Positions 52,424 through 61,004 of a stretch of DNA of 64,000 nucleotides are shown here, piece by piece. Position 1 is the first letter of the stretch. Each line of letters opens with the position of its first letter. Under the pieces are notes generated by a model that worked only from the letters and a program-made list of their open reading frames with translations, had not been told where the DNA came from and did not search any database. Origin of the DNA: Herbaspirillum sp. DW155 (GTDB lineage Bacteria; Pseudomonadota; Gammaproteobacteria; Burkholderiales; Burkholderiaceae_D); assembly GCF_037076565.1 (NCBI RefSeq), contig NZ_AP029028.1, positions 558,001 through 622,000 on the forward strand, in the 5' to 3' direction. Made by a program: the position numbers and the translations under genes.

Positions 52424-54394
52424 ATGTCTGCTTCCTCATTGATGCACAGGGTGCGCCGCTACTGGCGCGTCGACTACGATCAGCCTGAGCTGCTCATCGC
52501 GCAGTATCGTGCGTTCTCCGGCAATATGCCGATGATGTACCTGATCCTGCTGATCAACAGCTGGGCGCTGGCACAGACCTACTTTCCACTGGCACCTCAA
52601 TGGCTGAGCTTGTATTACCCGGCGCTGCTGACGGTGCTGTGCGCCATGCGGCTGACGTACTGGTGGCGTGGCCGACATGTCGATCCCACGCCGGGGATGG
52701 CGGCCAGGGCTCTCAAACGGACCAATTTCCTGGCGGCACCGATTGCGTTCAGCTTCTCGCTGTGGTCGGTGATGCTGTTTCCCTACGGCGACAGTTATGC
52801 CCAGGCCCACGTGGCCTTCTATATGGGCATCACCGTCGTCTGCTGCATCTTCTGCCTGATGTACCTGCGCTCGGCGGCGCTGTCGGTGGCGCTGATCGTC
52901 AATGGCATCTTTACGCTGTTCTTCCTGTCCACCAACATCCCGACCTTCGTGGCCGCCGCCCTGAACGTGGTGCTGGTGACCATTGGCATGTTGGCCATCG
53001 TCAACAGCCACTACTCTGATTTCACCCGTCTGATCGATGCCCAGGTCAAGACCGGGTTGCTGAGCGACGAGAACCTGCGCCTGGCCAACATCGATTCGTT
53101 GACGGGCATCCCCAACCGGCGCAAGTTCTTCGCCCGGCTCGATGAGATATGCACCCGTGCCACCGGCAGTGGTCAGCGCTTCGCCGTCGCCATTCTCGAT
53201 CTCGATGGTTTCAAGGCCGTCAATGACCTGTATGGCCACACCCATGGTGACCAGCTCTTGGTGGAAGTGGGCCAGCGCCTGTCGGCGGTCTGCCATGACG
53301 AGCGCTTCCATCTGGCGCGACTGGGGGGAGACGAGTTCGCCATCATCATCGATGCCGACCTGAGCGACGAGGCCCTGCAACAGTTTGGTGGCCGCATCTG
53401 CGATGCGCTGCGCCAGCCCTTCGTGCTGTACAAGGCCACGGTGCAGATTGCCGCATCGGTGGGTGTGGCCACTTTCCCGGACATGGCCGTCGATGCCAGC
53501 TCGCTCTACGAGCACGCCGACTATGCCCTGTACCAGGGCAAGCGCGAACGGCGCGGTACCGTGACGCTCTTTTCGGAACAGGACAAGGCGCAGATCCAGC
53601 GCAATGCCAATATCGAACAAGCCTTGCGACTGGCCGATTTTGACCGCGAACTGTCGGTGTACTTCCAGCCCATCGTGCGCCTGGATGATTGCCAGCCGAT
53701 CGCCTTCGAAGCCCTGGCGCGCTGGCATAGTGCGGTCAAGGGAACGGTGGCACCGATGGAATTCATCCCGGCGGCCGAACGCATGGGCATCATCAATCAG
53801 TTGAGCGTGATCCTGCTCAGGAAAGCCCTGCAGGCCGCCGCCACGTGGCCGCCGGAGATTCGCCTGTCCTTCAATCTCTCGGCCAATGACATCAATACCC
53901 GCGAAGGGATGGAGCAGATCGTGGAGGTCATCACCCGTTCCGGCGTCTGCGCTTCGCGCGTGGATCTGGAAATCACCGAGACGGCAGTGCTGCAGGATCT
54001 GCAGAAGTCGCGGCAGCTGGTGAGCAATTTGCGCCAGCTGGGATGCGGGATCACGCTCGATGATTTCGGTACCGGCTATGCCAGCCTGAGCCACCTGCAT
54101 GCCCTGCCACTCACGCGCATCAAGGTCGACAAGAGCTTCGTGGCCGATATCGACCACAATGCGGTCAGCCGCAAGATCGTCAAGTCGCTGCTGGCCCTGA
54201 CGCATGACATGCAACTGGCCTGTGTGGTGGAAGGGGTGGAAACGCTCGCGCACCTGGAAAGTCTGCGCGAGCTGGGGGCCTTGTACGGACAGGGCTATCT
54301 GTTTTCCGTTCCGCTGGCGGCGGAGCAGGCGCATGCCTGGCTACAGGCGCAGCGCGCCGCACCGCTTCAACGCGAGGCAGCGCCGCGCAACTGA
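52424..54394 (+). CDS. Membrane GGDEF-EAL cyclic-di-GMP protein
   Basis: A 656-aa protein with about five membrane helices in the first 195 residues, then GGDEF (LGGDEF, residues 300-305) and EAL (FEALARW, 428-434; DDFGTGYAS, 546-554; KVDKSF, 567-572; EGVET, 603-607). Both motifs are complete, so it may be a bifunctional diguanylate cyclase/phosphodiesterase. The RxxD inhibitory site is not clearly present before GGDEF. Its 3' end overlaps the convergent stress gene by 28 bases. Confidence 0.92.
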   Translation: MSASSLMHRVRRYWRVDYDQPELLIAQYRAFSGNMPMMYLILLINSWALAQTYFPLAPQWLSLYYPALLTVLCAMRLTYWWRGRHVDPTPGMAARALKRTNFLAAPIAFSFSLWSVMLFPYGDSYAQAHVAFYMGITVVCCIFCLMYLRSAALSVALIVNGIFTLFFLSTNIPTFVAAALNVVLVTIGMLAIVNSHYSDFTRLIDAQVKTGLLSDENLRLANIDSLTGIPNRRKFFARLDEICTRATGSGQRFAVAILDLDGFKAVNDLYGHTHGDQLLVEVGQRLSAVCHDERFHLARLGGDEFAIIIDADLSDEALQQFGGRICDALRQPFVLYKATVQIAASVGVATFPDMAVDASSLYEHADYALYQGKRERRGTVTLFSEQDKAQIQRNANIEQALRLADFDRELSVYFQPIVRLDDCQPIAFEALARWHSAVKGTVAPMEFIPAAERMGIINQLSVILLRKALQAAATWPPEIRLSFNLSANDINTREGMEQIVEVITRSGVCASRVDLEITETAVLQDLQKSRQLVSNLRQLGCGITLDDFGTGYASLSHLHALPLTRIKVDKSFVADIDHNAVSRKIVKSLLALTHDMQLACVVEGVETLAHLESLRELGALYGQGYLFSVPLAAEQAHAWLQAQRAAPLQREAAPRN

Positions 54395-54759
54395 CGTGCC
54401 GCGTCGAAATCCATGCCGCTGGCGCGATAGACTTCCTGCAGCGCGTTGAGGATGTGCGGGTCGCGCGTGCTCACCAGCAGCAACGCTTCGCAGGACCAGA
54501 ACACCTCCTGCCTTCCTGCTCCCACGTTGGGATCATCGCGGCTGCCGAGCATGTCCATCCAGCTGCTGTCGAAGTGGACGTCGGTTTCCTTGTACTCGAG
54601 GATGAAGTTGCCGCTGGAAGGACCGGCTTCGTCATCCATGACGCGCAACTCCAGTTGCTCCGCCGTAAGGCCGCGTTCGCGCAAAGCGTCATAGGCACGC
54701 TCGGCGCTGGCCAGTGTGGGGAAGGGAAAGACCGCCACCGTGGGTTCCTGCGTGCTCAT
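54367..54759 (-). CDS. Hypothetical protein, general-stress-like
   Basis: A 130-aa protein from ATG 54759 (AAGGAG). Begins TVAVFPFPTLASAERAYDALRERGLTAEQLEL, resembling the N-terminal part of general-stress family proteins. No signal or membrane segment. First listed of a group of stress-type genes; the end overlaps the GGDEF-EAL gene end by 28 bases, convergently. Confidence 0.65.
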   Translation of the reverse strand: MSTQEPTVAVFPFPTLASAERAYDALRERGLTAEQLELRVMDDEAGPSSGNFILEYKETDVHFDSSWMDMLGSRDDPNVGAGRQEVFWSCEALLLVSTRDPHILNALQEVYRASGMDFDAARQLRGAASR

Positions 54760-54834
54760 CGAAATCTCCTTGTTCAGATGCTGGCAGGCGGCGGCATCGA
54801 CCCTCTGGTCGCACTGCCGCAGCCTTGGCGTGGG

Positions 54835-55347
54835 CTAGACCTTGGCCTTCTCGCCCGGCGTGGCTGATCGCACCAGGAAGTCGCGCGTCACCGTGGGCAG
54901 GTTGTTGAGCATCCAGGTGCTCATGGCTTTTTCCTGTTCCAGAATCTGTGTGCAGATGCGCTCGGTTTCGCTGTCGCCGGCTTCGCGGGCGGCGGCGATC
55001 AGCGAGGTATAGCAGGCGATCTCCAGGTTCTCGAAGACATAGCCGGCAATGGCGCCCTTGACCACTTCATCGTGCTGGGTCATGCCGCCGGCGGCTTGTG
55101 CGAATGCGGTCATGCGACCGGCCATGTCCTTGAACAGGGAGGCGCTGCCGTTGAGCCGCCTGATGCAGCCCTCCACCAGTTCCTGCTGCCCCAGGGTTTC
55201 CTGCAGGTGCGACTCCAGCCGCGCTTTGAGTTCGGGGTAATGATCGATGCGGCTGGCCTGGGCCTTGAGCATCTGTTCGGCTTGCTGTTCCATGGCGTGG
55301 GCATCCTTGAGCCAGGCCAGCAGGTTTTCGTTGACGTCGGTGGTCAT
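54835..55347 (-). CDS. DUF892 ferritin-like protein (YciE/YciF type)
   Basis: A 170-aa helical protein of the DUF892 ferritin-like family: WLKDAHAMEQQAEQMLKAQA, ENLEIACYTSLIAAA and CTQILEQEKAMSTWMLNNL. These induced stress proteins of unknown activity have diiron-like metal-binding glutamates (E18, E53-type, E110). ATG 55347 after AAGGAG. Co-directional with the Mn catalase and close to it. Confidence 0.85.
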   Translation of the reverse strand: MTTDVNENLLAWLKDAHAMEQQAEQMLKAQASRIDHYPELKARLESHLQETLGQQELVEGCIRRLNGSASLFKDMAGRMTAFAQAAGGMTQHDEVVKGAIAGYVFENLEIACYTSLIAAAREAGDSETERICTQILEQEKAMSTWMLNNLPTVTRDFLVRSATPGEKAKV

Positions 55348-55436
55348 GACATTCTCCTTGTCGGTGTGGCCGTCGCGTGTCAGCGGCGGTGGCGCCTTGC
55401 CGGCGGCAAGGCGCACTCAGCGGTGCGGGCTGATGC

Positions 55437-56339
55437 TCAGGGCTTCTTGGCCTTGAGGTTCATTTCGGGATCGGCCGAACCGATCTCGGCGCCCGTGAGG
55501 GACTCGCCATCCTGAGCCGAGGCGGTACGCGCTGCCATCTGGTCCAGCATCGCCTGTTCTTCCGCGCCCAGTTCGACCGTGGCCTGGCCATCGCCGCCAT
55601 CGACCGGGGTCAGCGCTTCGGCGCCATCCAGACGCTCCCACTGCCTGCCGTCATTCCACGGACCGGTCTGCTCGCCCAGGCCTTGCGAGAGATTGACGTA
55701 GACCTTGGAGAAGCGCGGATCGCCAGGCATCTTGCCGGGAGGGAAGTTGGGGCGGATCGAATAGAGCGCTTTTTCAAACGACTTCTGGTGCGCAATCTCG
55801 CGTGTCATCAGGAAGCCCAGGGCTTCCTTCACGCCCGGATCATCGGTCAGGTTGATCAGCCGTTCATAGACGATCTTGGCGCGCGCCTCGGCGGCGATGT
55901 TGGAGCGCAGGTCGGCGGTCGGTTCGCCGATGGTATCGATGTAGGCGGCACTCCACGGCACGCCGGCCGAATTGACCAGCGGCGCCCCGGCACCATAGAG
56001 CAGCTGGGTGATGTGGCTGTCGTTGCCCGCGCCGGTGATTTCCTTGTAGAGCAGGCCTTCTTCTTCCACACCCTCGGCCAGTTTGCCCTTGGCGCCCTTG
56101 TTGAGCATGACGACGATGTTGCCGATCACTTCGAGGTGGCTCAGTTCTTCGGTGGCGATATCGAAGAGCATGTCCTTGCGGCCGGGATCGTCCTCGGCGA
56201 TGGCCTGCGTGAAGTAGCGGCAGGCAGCGGCGAGTTCGCCTTGCGGGCCGCCGAATTGTTCCAGCATCAGATTGGCCAGCCCTGGATTGGGGCCGGCGAC
56301 GCGTACCGTGTATTGCAGGCGCTTGTTGTGAGCGAACAT
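55437..56339 (-). CDS. Manganese catalase
   Basis: A 300-aa non-heme catalase that removes H2O2 using a dimanganese site. The start MFAHNKRLQYTVRVAGPNPGLANLMLEQFGGPQGELAAACRYFTQ matches the family, with metal ligands (E35, E69/H72 in ATEELSHLEVIG, E150 region, H185 in MTREIAHQKSFEKAL). C-terminal tail is hydrophilic. AAGGAG lies before the ATG. Upstream of the DUF892 gene and the first of the minus-strand trio, likely one operon under stress control. Confidence 0.93.
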   Translation of the reverse strand: MFAHNKRLQYTVRVAGPNPGLANLMLEQFGGPQGELAAACRYFTQAIAEDDPGRKDMLFDIATEELSHLEVIGNIVVMLNKGAKGKLAEGVEEEGLLYKEITGAGNDSHITQLLYGAGAPLVNSAGVPWSAAYIDTIGEPTADLRSNIAAEARAKIVYERLINLTDDPGVKEALGFLMTREIAHQKSFEKALYSIRPNFPPGKMPGDPRFSKVYVNLSQGLGEQTGPWNDGRQWERLDGAEALTPVDGGDGQATVELGAEEQAMLDQMAARTASAQDGESLTGAEIGSADPEMNLKAKKP

Positions 56340-56715
56340 ATCGGACTCCTTGTCGAGGTCGGGGGATTAATGGGCAGAAGCGGGGCAGAAGCCGGGCAGA
56401 AGCTGAACGCGACCGACTCGCCGCAGGTCCGGCACAGCGGTGCGTTCAACAGAGGCTTCATGCTAGGAGGCGAGCGCTCAGCCATACCATCGGCGCGAGC
56501 GGAAAACAGGCGGTGATCGTTGACGATGACGCGTGTCGGAGATCCTTAGCGCGGCAGCAGCTGGCCGTCGGACGACCACAGGTCCGACATTCAGTGTTAG
56601 TCCGATGGAGCCCATGACGGCGCGCCGCTAGACTCGGAGACTTCCATCATCTTGTGTGTCTGCACTGGCCATGCGCTGATTGCAGGCACGCCCACTCCGC
56701 TCAGGCAAGGACAAC
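56340..56715. other. Divergent intergenic region, stress cluster
   Basis: No gene. It carries promoters for Mn catalase (minus) and ZIP (plus). A GGGCAGAAGC-type unit repeats about three times at 56372-56403. No regulator-binding consensus recognised. Confidence 0.4.
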
Positions 56716-57663
56716 ATGCTCAAGAAAGTCGAGCCCTCCGTGACCAGCTTCACGCTCTTGGAGGCGGAACCGGCGCCGGTCTCCGCCGAGACCGCTGCGG
56801 CATCTGCCACCCCTGCTGACCCCGATGCCATTCGACTGCGCTGGCCGCTGGTCGCCCTGGGGGTGGTGATGCTGGCCGCGGTCATCGGCTGGTGGAGTGC
56901 GCAGGATGAACGCATCTGGCGCGCCTATTGCGGCGGGATGGCCGCCGCCGCAGCGACGGCGGCAGGCACCTTGCCTCTGTTCTTGTCGCGCCGTTTCTCG
57001 CCGCGCATGGCCGATTGCTGTACCGGCTTTGGTGCGGGCGTGATGCTGGCGGCGTCGGTGTTCTCGCTGATCCTTCCTGCCCTGCACAGTCTGGAGGAGA
57101 GCGGGGCCGGCAAGCAGATGGCCAGTCTCGTCACCGGTGCCAGCGTGCTCTGCGGTGCGCTGCTGGTGCTGGCGCTGCAACGCGCCGGGCAGGGCCATGA
57201 CGAGCTGGCGCGTCAGGCGGCATTGCGACGGGTGTGGCTGTTCGTACTTACCGTCGGGCTGCACAATCTCCCCGAAGGTCTGGCCGTGGGCGTGGCCTAT
57301 GGCGGCGTGGCACCGGAGCAGGCCTCGGTACTGACCTTCGGCATCGCCTTGCAGGACATCCCGGAGGGCATGATCGTCGCCACGGCCTTGCGTGGCATCG
57401 GTTACTCGCGCGCTGACGCCATCGGCTGCGGCATTCTCTCGGGACTGGTGGAGCCGCTGGCCGCAGTGGCAGGCGCAGCCCTGGTCTCGCTGTCGGCCGC
57501 GATGTTGCCCTGGGCACTGGGCGGCGCGGCGGGAGCGATGCTATTCGTGCTGGCCCATGAGGTGATTCCCGATCCGCATCGCCGCCGCGATGCGCTGGCG
57601 GCGACCTGCTGCCTCATCGCCGGCTTCGTGCTGATGATGGTGATGGACACGGCGCTCTCATGA
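56716..57663 (+). CDS. ZIP family divalent metal transporter
   Basis: A 315-aa ZIP protein with eight helices. Metal-binding helices: LHNLPEGLAVGVAYG (helix 4, HNxPEG) and IALQDIPEGMIVATALRG (helix 5, here QDIPEG). Likely imports Mn, Fe or Zn; a link to Mn catalase is suggested by the neighbouring gene. ATG 56716 after AAGGACAAC. N-terminal 35 residues are hydrophilic. Confidence 0.9.
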   Translation: MLKKVEPSVTSFTLLEAEPAPVSAETAAASATPADPDAIRLRWPLVALGVVMLAAVIGWWSAQDERIWRAYCGGMAAAAATAAGTLPLFLSRRFSPRMADCCTGFGAGVMLAASVFSLILPALHSLEESGAGKQMASLVTGASVLCGALLVLALQRAGQGHDELARQAALRRVWLFVLTVGLHNLPEGLAVGVAYGGVAPEQASVLTFGIALQDIPEGMIVATALRGIGYSRADAIGCGILSGLVEPLAAVAGAALVSLSAAMLPWALGGAAGAMLFVLAHEVIPDPHRRRDALAATCCLIAGFVLMMVMDTALS

Positions 57664-57677
57664 AGGAGAACAACATC

Positions 57678-58256
57678 ATGGCCAGCTCCGCCTCTGCAGG
57701 CGATCCCGCCCTCGTGGCGCCGACGCTGACCTATGTCGAACTCTGGCGCGGCGCCGAGCTGCTCATCCGCAAGGCGGGGCAAGAGCAGTCCGGTTCGCGC
57801 TGGGTATTCCTGTCGGCCTTGATGATGCTGTCGTTTTGTCTGGAAGCCTATCTCAGCCATGCCGGTCCCTTGTTGTTCGGCACAGCCTGGAACGAAGGCC
57901 GGGAGGCGCACGGCAGCAAGGACGTGAAGGCCAGGCTGCGGCTGGTCTGTGCCGCGTGCGGAGTGGAACTGGAGGCGCCACACAAGTACCGCACCGTGGC
58001 GCTCACGCTGCTGGAACTGCGCGCCAGCCTGGGTCAGGCGACCCAGGTGCGCTTGCAGGTGCCCGGCACATCTTCGGCCCGGCGCGCGGTGCCTTCCGAG
58101 AGCGCGCTGGATCCGGCCGAGCTTGCCTTCGACCCCGCCTGGGCGCCTTATTGTGAACGTAGCGTAGTGCTCGATTACCGCGTCCAGTTGCGCAGCTTGC
58201 TGGCCAAGCTGCATGCGCGCTTGCCCCGGCAGGCGCGTGGCCCGCTATCGATCTGA
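57678..58256 (+). CDS. Hypothetical protein downstream of ZIP
   Basis: A 192-aa protein starting at ATG 57678, behind AAGGAG; an earlier ATG at 57660 overlaps the ZIP stop. One hydrophobic helix (about residues 40-62, WVFLSALMMLSFCLEAYLSHAG); rest mixed with CAACG and PSESALDP. I recognise no family. Placed right after ZIP, it is probably co-transcribed with it. Confidence 0.55.
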   Translation: MASSASAGDPALVAPTLTYVELWRGAELLIRKAGQEQSGSRWVFLSALMMLSFCLEAYLSHAGPLLFGTAWNEGREAHGSKDVKARLRLVCAACGVELEAPHKYRTVALTLLELRASLGQATQVRLQVPGTSSARRAVPSESALDPAELAFDPAWAPYCERSVVLDYRVQLRSLLAKLHARLPRQARGPLSI

Positions 58257-58343
58257 GTCCCGTCGGGACGCGGCCAGGGTTCTATCCCGGCGATGGCCGC
58301 GTCAGGCGCCGGCTCTTCCTTTTTCATCCCGACAGGAGTCCTC

Positions 58344-58769
58344 ATGTTCCATTCTTTTTTCCGACGCAAGCTGCAGGCCGTTACCTGTGCAGGCACGCTG
58401 CTGCTGGCGATGCACGCCCTGCCCGCCATGGCGGACGAGCCCACCTTGAGTATCCTCGAACCCAAGAGCGGCCAGACCGTCACCAGTCCCTTCCGCGTGC
58501 GCCTGGCGGCGCACTCCATGAGCACCCGACCGGCGGGCAAGCTGGTGGAGGGTACGGGACATCACCATATCCTCATCAATCACGCGCCTGTAGGCAAGGG
58601 CGAGATCATCCCGCATGACGATACCCATCTGCATCTGGACGACGGCCAGACCGAGACCACGGTTTCGCTACCGCCCGGCAAGTACAAACTCACGGCGCAG
58701 TTCGCCGATGGCGAGCACCGTTCGTACGGACACATGATGGCGCATGGGATCAATATCACCGTCAAGTAG
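58344..58769 (+). CDS. DUF4399 secreted protein
   Basis: A 141-aa protein from ATG 58344 (AGGAG), with a signal peptide ending near HALPAMA-DE, followed by DUF4399: VEGTGHHHILINHAPVGKGEIIPHDDTHLHLDDGQTE. The many histidines may bind metal. Periplasmic. Function unknown. Confidence 0.8.
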   Translation: MFHSFFRRKLQAVTCAGTLLLAMHALPAMADEPTLSILEPKSGQTVTSPFRVRLAAHSMSTRPAGKLVEGTGHHHILINHAPVGKGEIIPHDDTHLHLDDGQTETTVSLPPGKYKLTAQFADGEHRSYGHMMAHGINITVK

Positions 58770-58834
58770 CGCAGAGGCAAACAGGCCGGCGCCCGTGTAG
58801 GGGGCCGGCCTGCTGCGCGAGTGGGATTGCGGGC

Positions 58835-59326
58835 TCAGGCAGCCTGTTGCTGGTTGACCTTTTGCAGTGCCAGCTGGCTGAGCTTTTCGTCCGTGGCTTT
58901 TTCTTCCTGCAGGGTTTCGTCGAGCAGCCGGGCGGCATCGTCCAGCCCCAGTTGCCTGGCCAGCGCGCACAGGGTGCCGTAGGTGGCGATTTCGTAGTGT
59001 TCCACCTTTTGCGCAGCGCCGATCAGGGCGGCATCGAGCACCGGGCCCTTCTCGATTTCGTCGATCTGCTCGCGGCCTTCTTCGACCAGACCTTCCATGG
59101 CCACGCACTTGATGCGCTTGAGGCGCAGCTCGGCATTGTCCACCAGTCGGTCGATGCGCTCGATCTGTCCCTGGGTTTCTTCCAGGTGCTTTTCAAACGC
59201 CTGGCGCAGCTCGGGCGTGGTGGCGGCACGGGCCAGACGGGGCAGGGCGCGGGTGAGTTGCTTCTCGGCGCTATAGACGTCGGAGAGGCTGTGGATAAAC
59301 AGGTCTTTGAGGGTCTTGACGGTCAT
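58835..59326 (-). CDS. DUF892 ferritin-like protein, second copy
   Basis: A 163-aa DUF892 (YciE-like) protein: MTVKTLKDLFIHSLSDVYSAEKQLTRALPRLA and VEHYEIATYGTLCALARQLGLDDAARLLDETLQEEKATDEKLSQLA, which is the typical motif. Ferritin-like metal-binding glutamates are present. ATG 59326 behind AAGGAG. Paralogue of the DUF892 gene at 54835, but with low similarity. Confidence 0.87.
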   Translation of the reverse strand: MTVKTLKDLFIHSLSDVYSAEKQLTRALPRLARAATTPELRQAFEKHLEETQGQIERIDRLVDNAELRLKRIKCVAMEGLVEEGREQIDEIEKGPVLDAALIGAAQKVEHYEIATYGTLCALARQLGLDDAARLLDETLQEEKATDEKLSQLALQKVNQQQAA

Positions 59327-59395
59327 GCTGATCTCCTTGGACGGTAGGGCGTGATCGGGATGATGGGAGTAATGGAAGTAAAGCGATGCGCAGCA

Positions 59396-59420
59396 AAAAG
59401 GGCCCCGCAGGGCCCTCTGC
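59396..59420 (-). terminator. Terminator after KGG-type gene
   Basis: GGGCCC-TGCG-GGGCCC on the minus strand, followed by TTTTTG, 20 bases past the stop of the KGG-type gene. Confidence 0.8.
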
Positions 59421-59439
59421 CTTCAGCAATCCACCGCCA

Positions 59440-59646
59440 TTAGCGGTTGTTGCCCTGGTTGCCGCCGCCGTGGCTGTTCTGACCGCCCTTGCGGCCGGCC
59501 TCACGGGCTTCTTCGGAGCTGAACTCGTGCGCGGTCCCCTTTTCGTGGGCGGCCTTGCCGCCCTGGCTGGCGATCTCGCGCTGCTTGTCTTCATCCATCG
59601 AAGCGAAGCCGCGGTTGCTGGTCGAGCCTTGGTTTTGGTTTGCCAT
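59440..59646 (-). CDS. KGG domain stress-induced protein
   Basis: A 68-aa hydrophilic protein with the KGG repeat units: MDEDKQREIASQGGKAAHEKGTAHEFSSEEAREAGRKGGQNSHGG. Members are desiccation/osmotic stress proteins (GsiB-like, con-10). ATG 59646 after AAGGAG. Gly/Asn-rich tail. Confidence 0.9.
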   Translation of the reverse strand: MANQNQGSTSNRGFASMDEDKQREIASQGGKAAHEKGTAHEFSSEEAREAGRKGGQNSHGGGNQGNNR

Positions 59647-59909
59647 GATGTATCTCCTTTGTGTCATGAGGGGTGGAAAATTCCGCAGGGCTTTGTCTTC
59701 CCTACGAGTCCTCATCTTAGGCAGGTGGCGTTGGTCGCGATATCAGCGTGTTGCCCGATGAGAGGGTGGCGTAAGCTGTCAGTGATGCCAGCATCCGTGA
59801 AGAAGAGCCCGCGCTCTGGCGTGCCGCAGGTGATCAGGAACCAACGCCGTGCAACGGACTCCATGCCATGTTCATGGCAGCCGATGTCTGCCGATACCGG
59901 GATACCACA

Positions 59910-60140
59910 ATGAAGAAGAAACAAGCGCTGATTGAGGGAGTGAACCGGCTCAGGGCCTCACACGAACAGGCGGCCGGCATCCTGCAGGCTATCGTGCATG
60001 ACGCGGTGAGGTTCAGCAAAGGAAGCGGTGACCTGCCCGGGCGTCGCGACTTTCGCCGCTATCGCCGCGCCATCAAGGAATTGAAATTGCAATGCCTGCA
60101 GGTGGAAATGGTGCTGGCCGAATTCGACCGCGAGGAGTGA
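59910..60140 (+). CDS. Small hypothetical protein, 76 aa
   Basis: From ATG 59910. A basic helical protein (KKKQALIEGVNRLRASHEQAAGILQAIVHDAVRFSKG..YRRAIKELKLQCLQVEMVLAEFD). No ribosome site of note, no known family, but the composition is protein-like and it fits the surrounding cluster of small stress proteins. Confidence 0.5.
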   Translation: MKKKQALIEGVNRLRASHEQAAGILQAIVHDAVRFSKGSGDLPGRRDFRRYRRAIKELKLQCLQVEMVLAEFDREE

Positions 60141-60213
60141 GCTCTACCGTCGGGCATCGGAAGAAACTGATCTGCCGGGGCAACGCATCTCGCAGATTTA
60201 ATGTGAACAGGCC

Positions 60214-60435
60214 CTAGAGCTGCGGGCTGTTTTCCCGCATGTCCTGCTCCGAATAATTGCCGCCTTCCGGTTTGTTGCCGGAGCCGGGTTTGTCGCTGTC
60301 GCCCGGTGCGTGGCGCTGGCCACGGTCGAGCATGTCTCGTTCATTGGTGCCACTGGGCGGATTGCCTTTTGTCTGCAGATCTTGCGGGCCGGATGTGTCG
60401 GCAGCGTGGGTATGCTTGTTCAGGGCGTCGGTCAT
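60214..60435 (-). CDS. Small hydrophilic stress-type protein, 73 aa
   Basis: From ATG 60435 after AAGGAGAG. The protein MTDALNKHTHAADTSGPQDLQTKGNPPSGTNERDMLDRG is highly polar, rich in Gly, Asp, Asn and Pro, predicted disordered. Similar in style to the adjacent KGG and 62-aa proteins. No family recognised. Confidence 0.6.
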   Translation of the reverse strand: MTDALNKHTHAADTSGPQDLQTKGNPPSGTNERDMLDRGQRHAPGDSDKPGSGNKPEGGNYSEQDMRENSPQL

Positions 60436-60738
60436 GATGCTCTCCTTGTGTTCAGGTGAATGAACTACACGGCCACAGGGCGCGGTGCAGATGATCCTCG
60501 CGATGCTACTGCGCGCGGCGCGCGGTGTATGTCGGCGGGTGCCGCGTGCGTGGGGTCCAAATGCGCACGTCGCCGCTTCCTGCATTGCCCTGGCTGCTGC
60601 GCTCATCAAGTAGCGCCGACCCGTCCGACAGCCGCTGCCCACAAGGCTAGGCGTGGCTCGCTGATGGTTGCGGCGCGGGGCGCTGTTTAGTCTGGAGGCT
60701 CCTGTTTTTCCCTCCACTGTCCGGTCAAGGAGCCCAGC
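60436..60738. other. Intergenic region between small stress genes
   Basis: Divergent promoters are expected here. I see no convincing gene or consensus promoter. A pyrimidine tract at about 60700-60720 precedes the ribosome site of the 62-aa gene. Confidence 0.35.
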
Positions 60739-60927
60739 ATGTCCATCGAATCCAAGTTGCCCACCCGCGCCAATTCCAGCCCTGCACAGTCCAGCGGCGA
60801 AGCCACCAGCCAGCCGGCCCGCAGCGATCATGTGGAAGCCCGGGAAACCAGCACCGACAACGCCAACAAGGAAATCGCCAAGCCCGAATTCGACATCGTG
60901 CAGGACGTCGCCCGCGCACCGCGCTGA
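60739..60927 (+). CDS. Small hydrophilic protein, 62 aa
   Basis: ATG 60739 after AAGGAGCCCAGC. Sequence [41 protein letters not shown].. is polar and disordered, ending [13 protein letters not shown]. It recalls short stress-associated proteins. Unknown function. Confidence 0.6.
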   Translation: MSIESKLPTRANSSPAQSSGEATSQPARSDHVEARETSTDNANKEIAKPEFDIVQDVARAPR

Positions 60928-61004
60928 GCGCTTGTCGATTTTCGCGAGGAAGGCGCCGCCAGCGCTGTCCTCTTGTCTGCGGCCAGCTCATCCAAGGAGA
61001 AACC

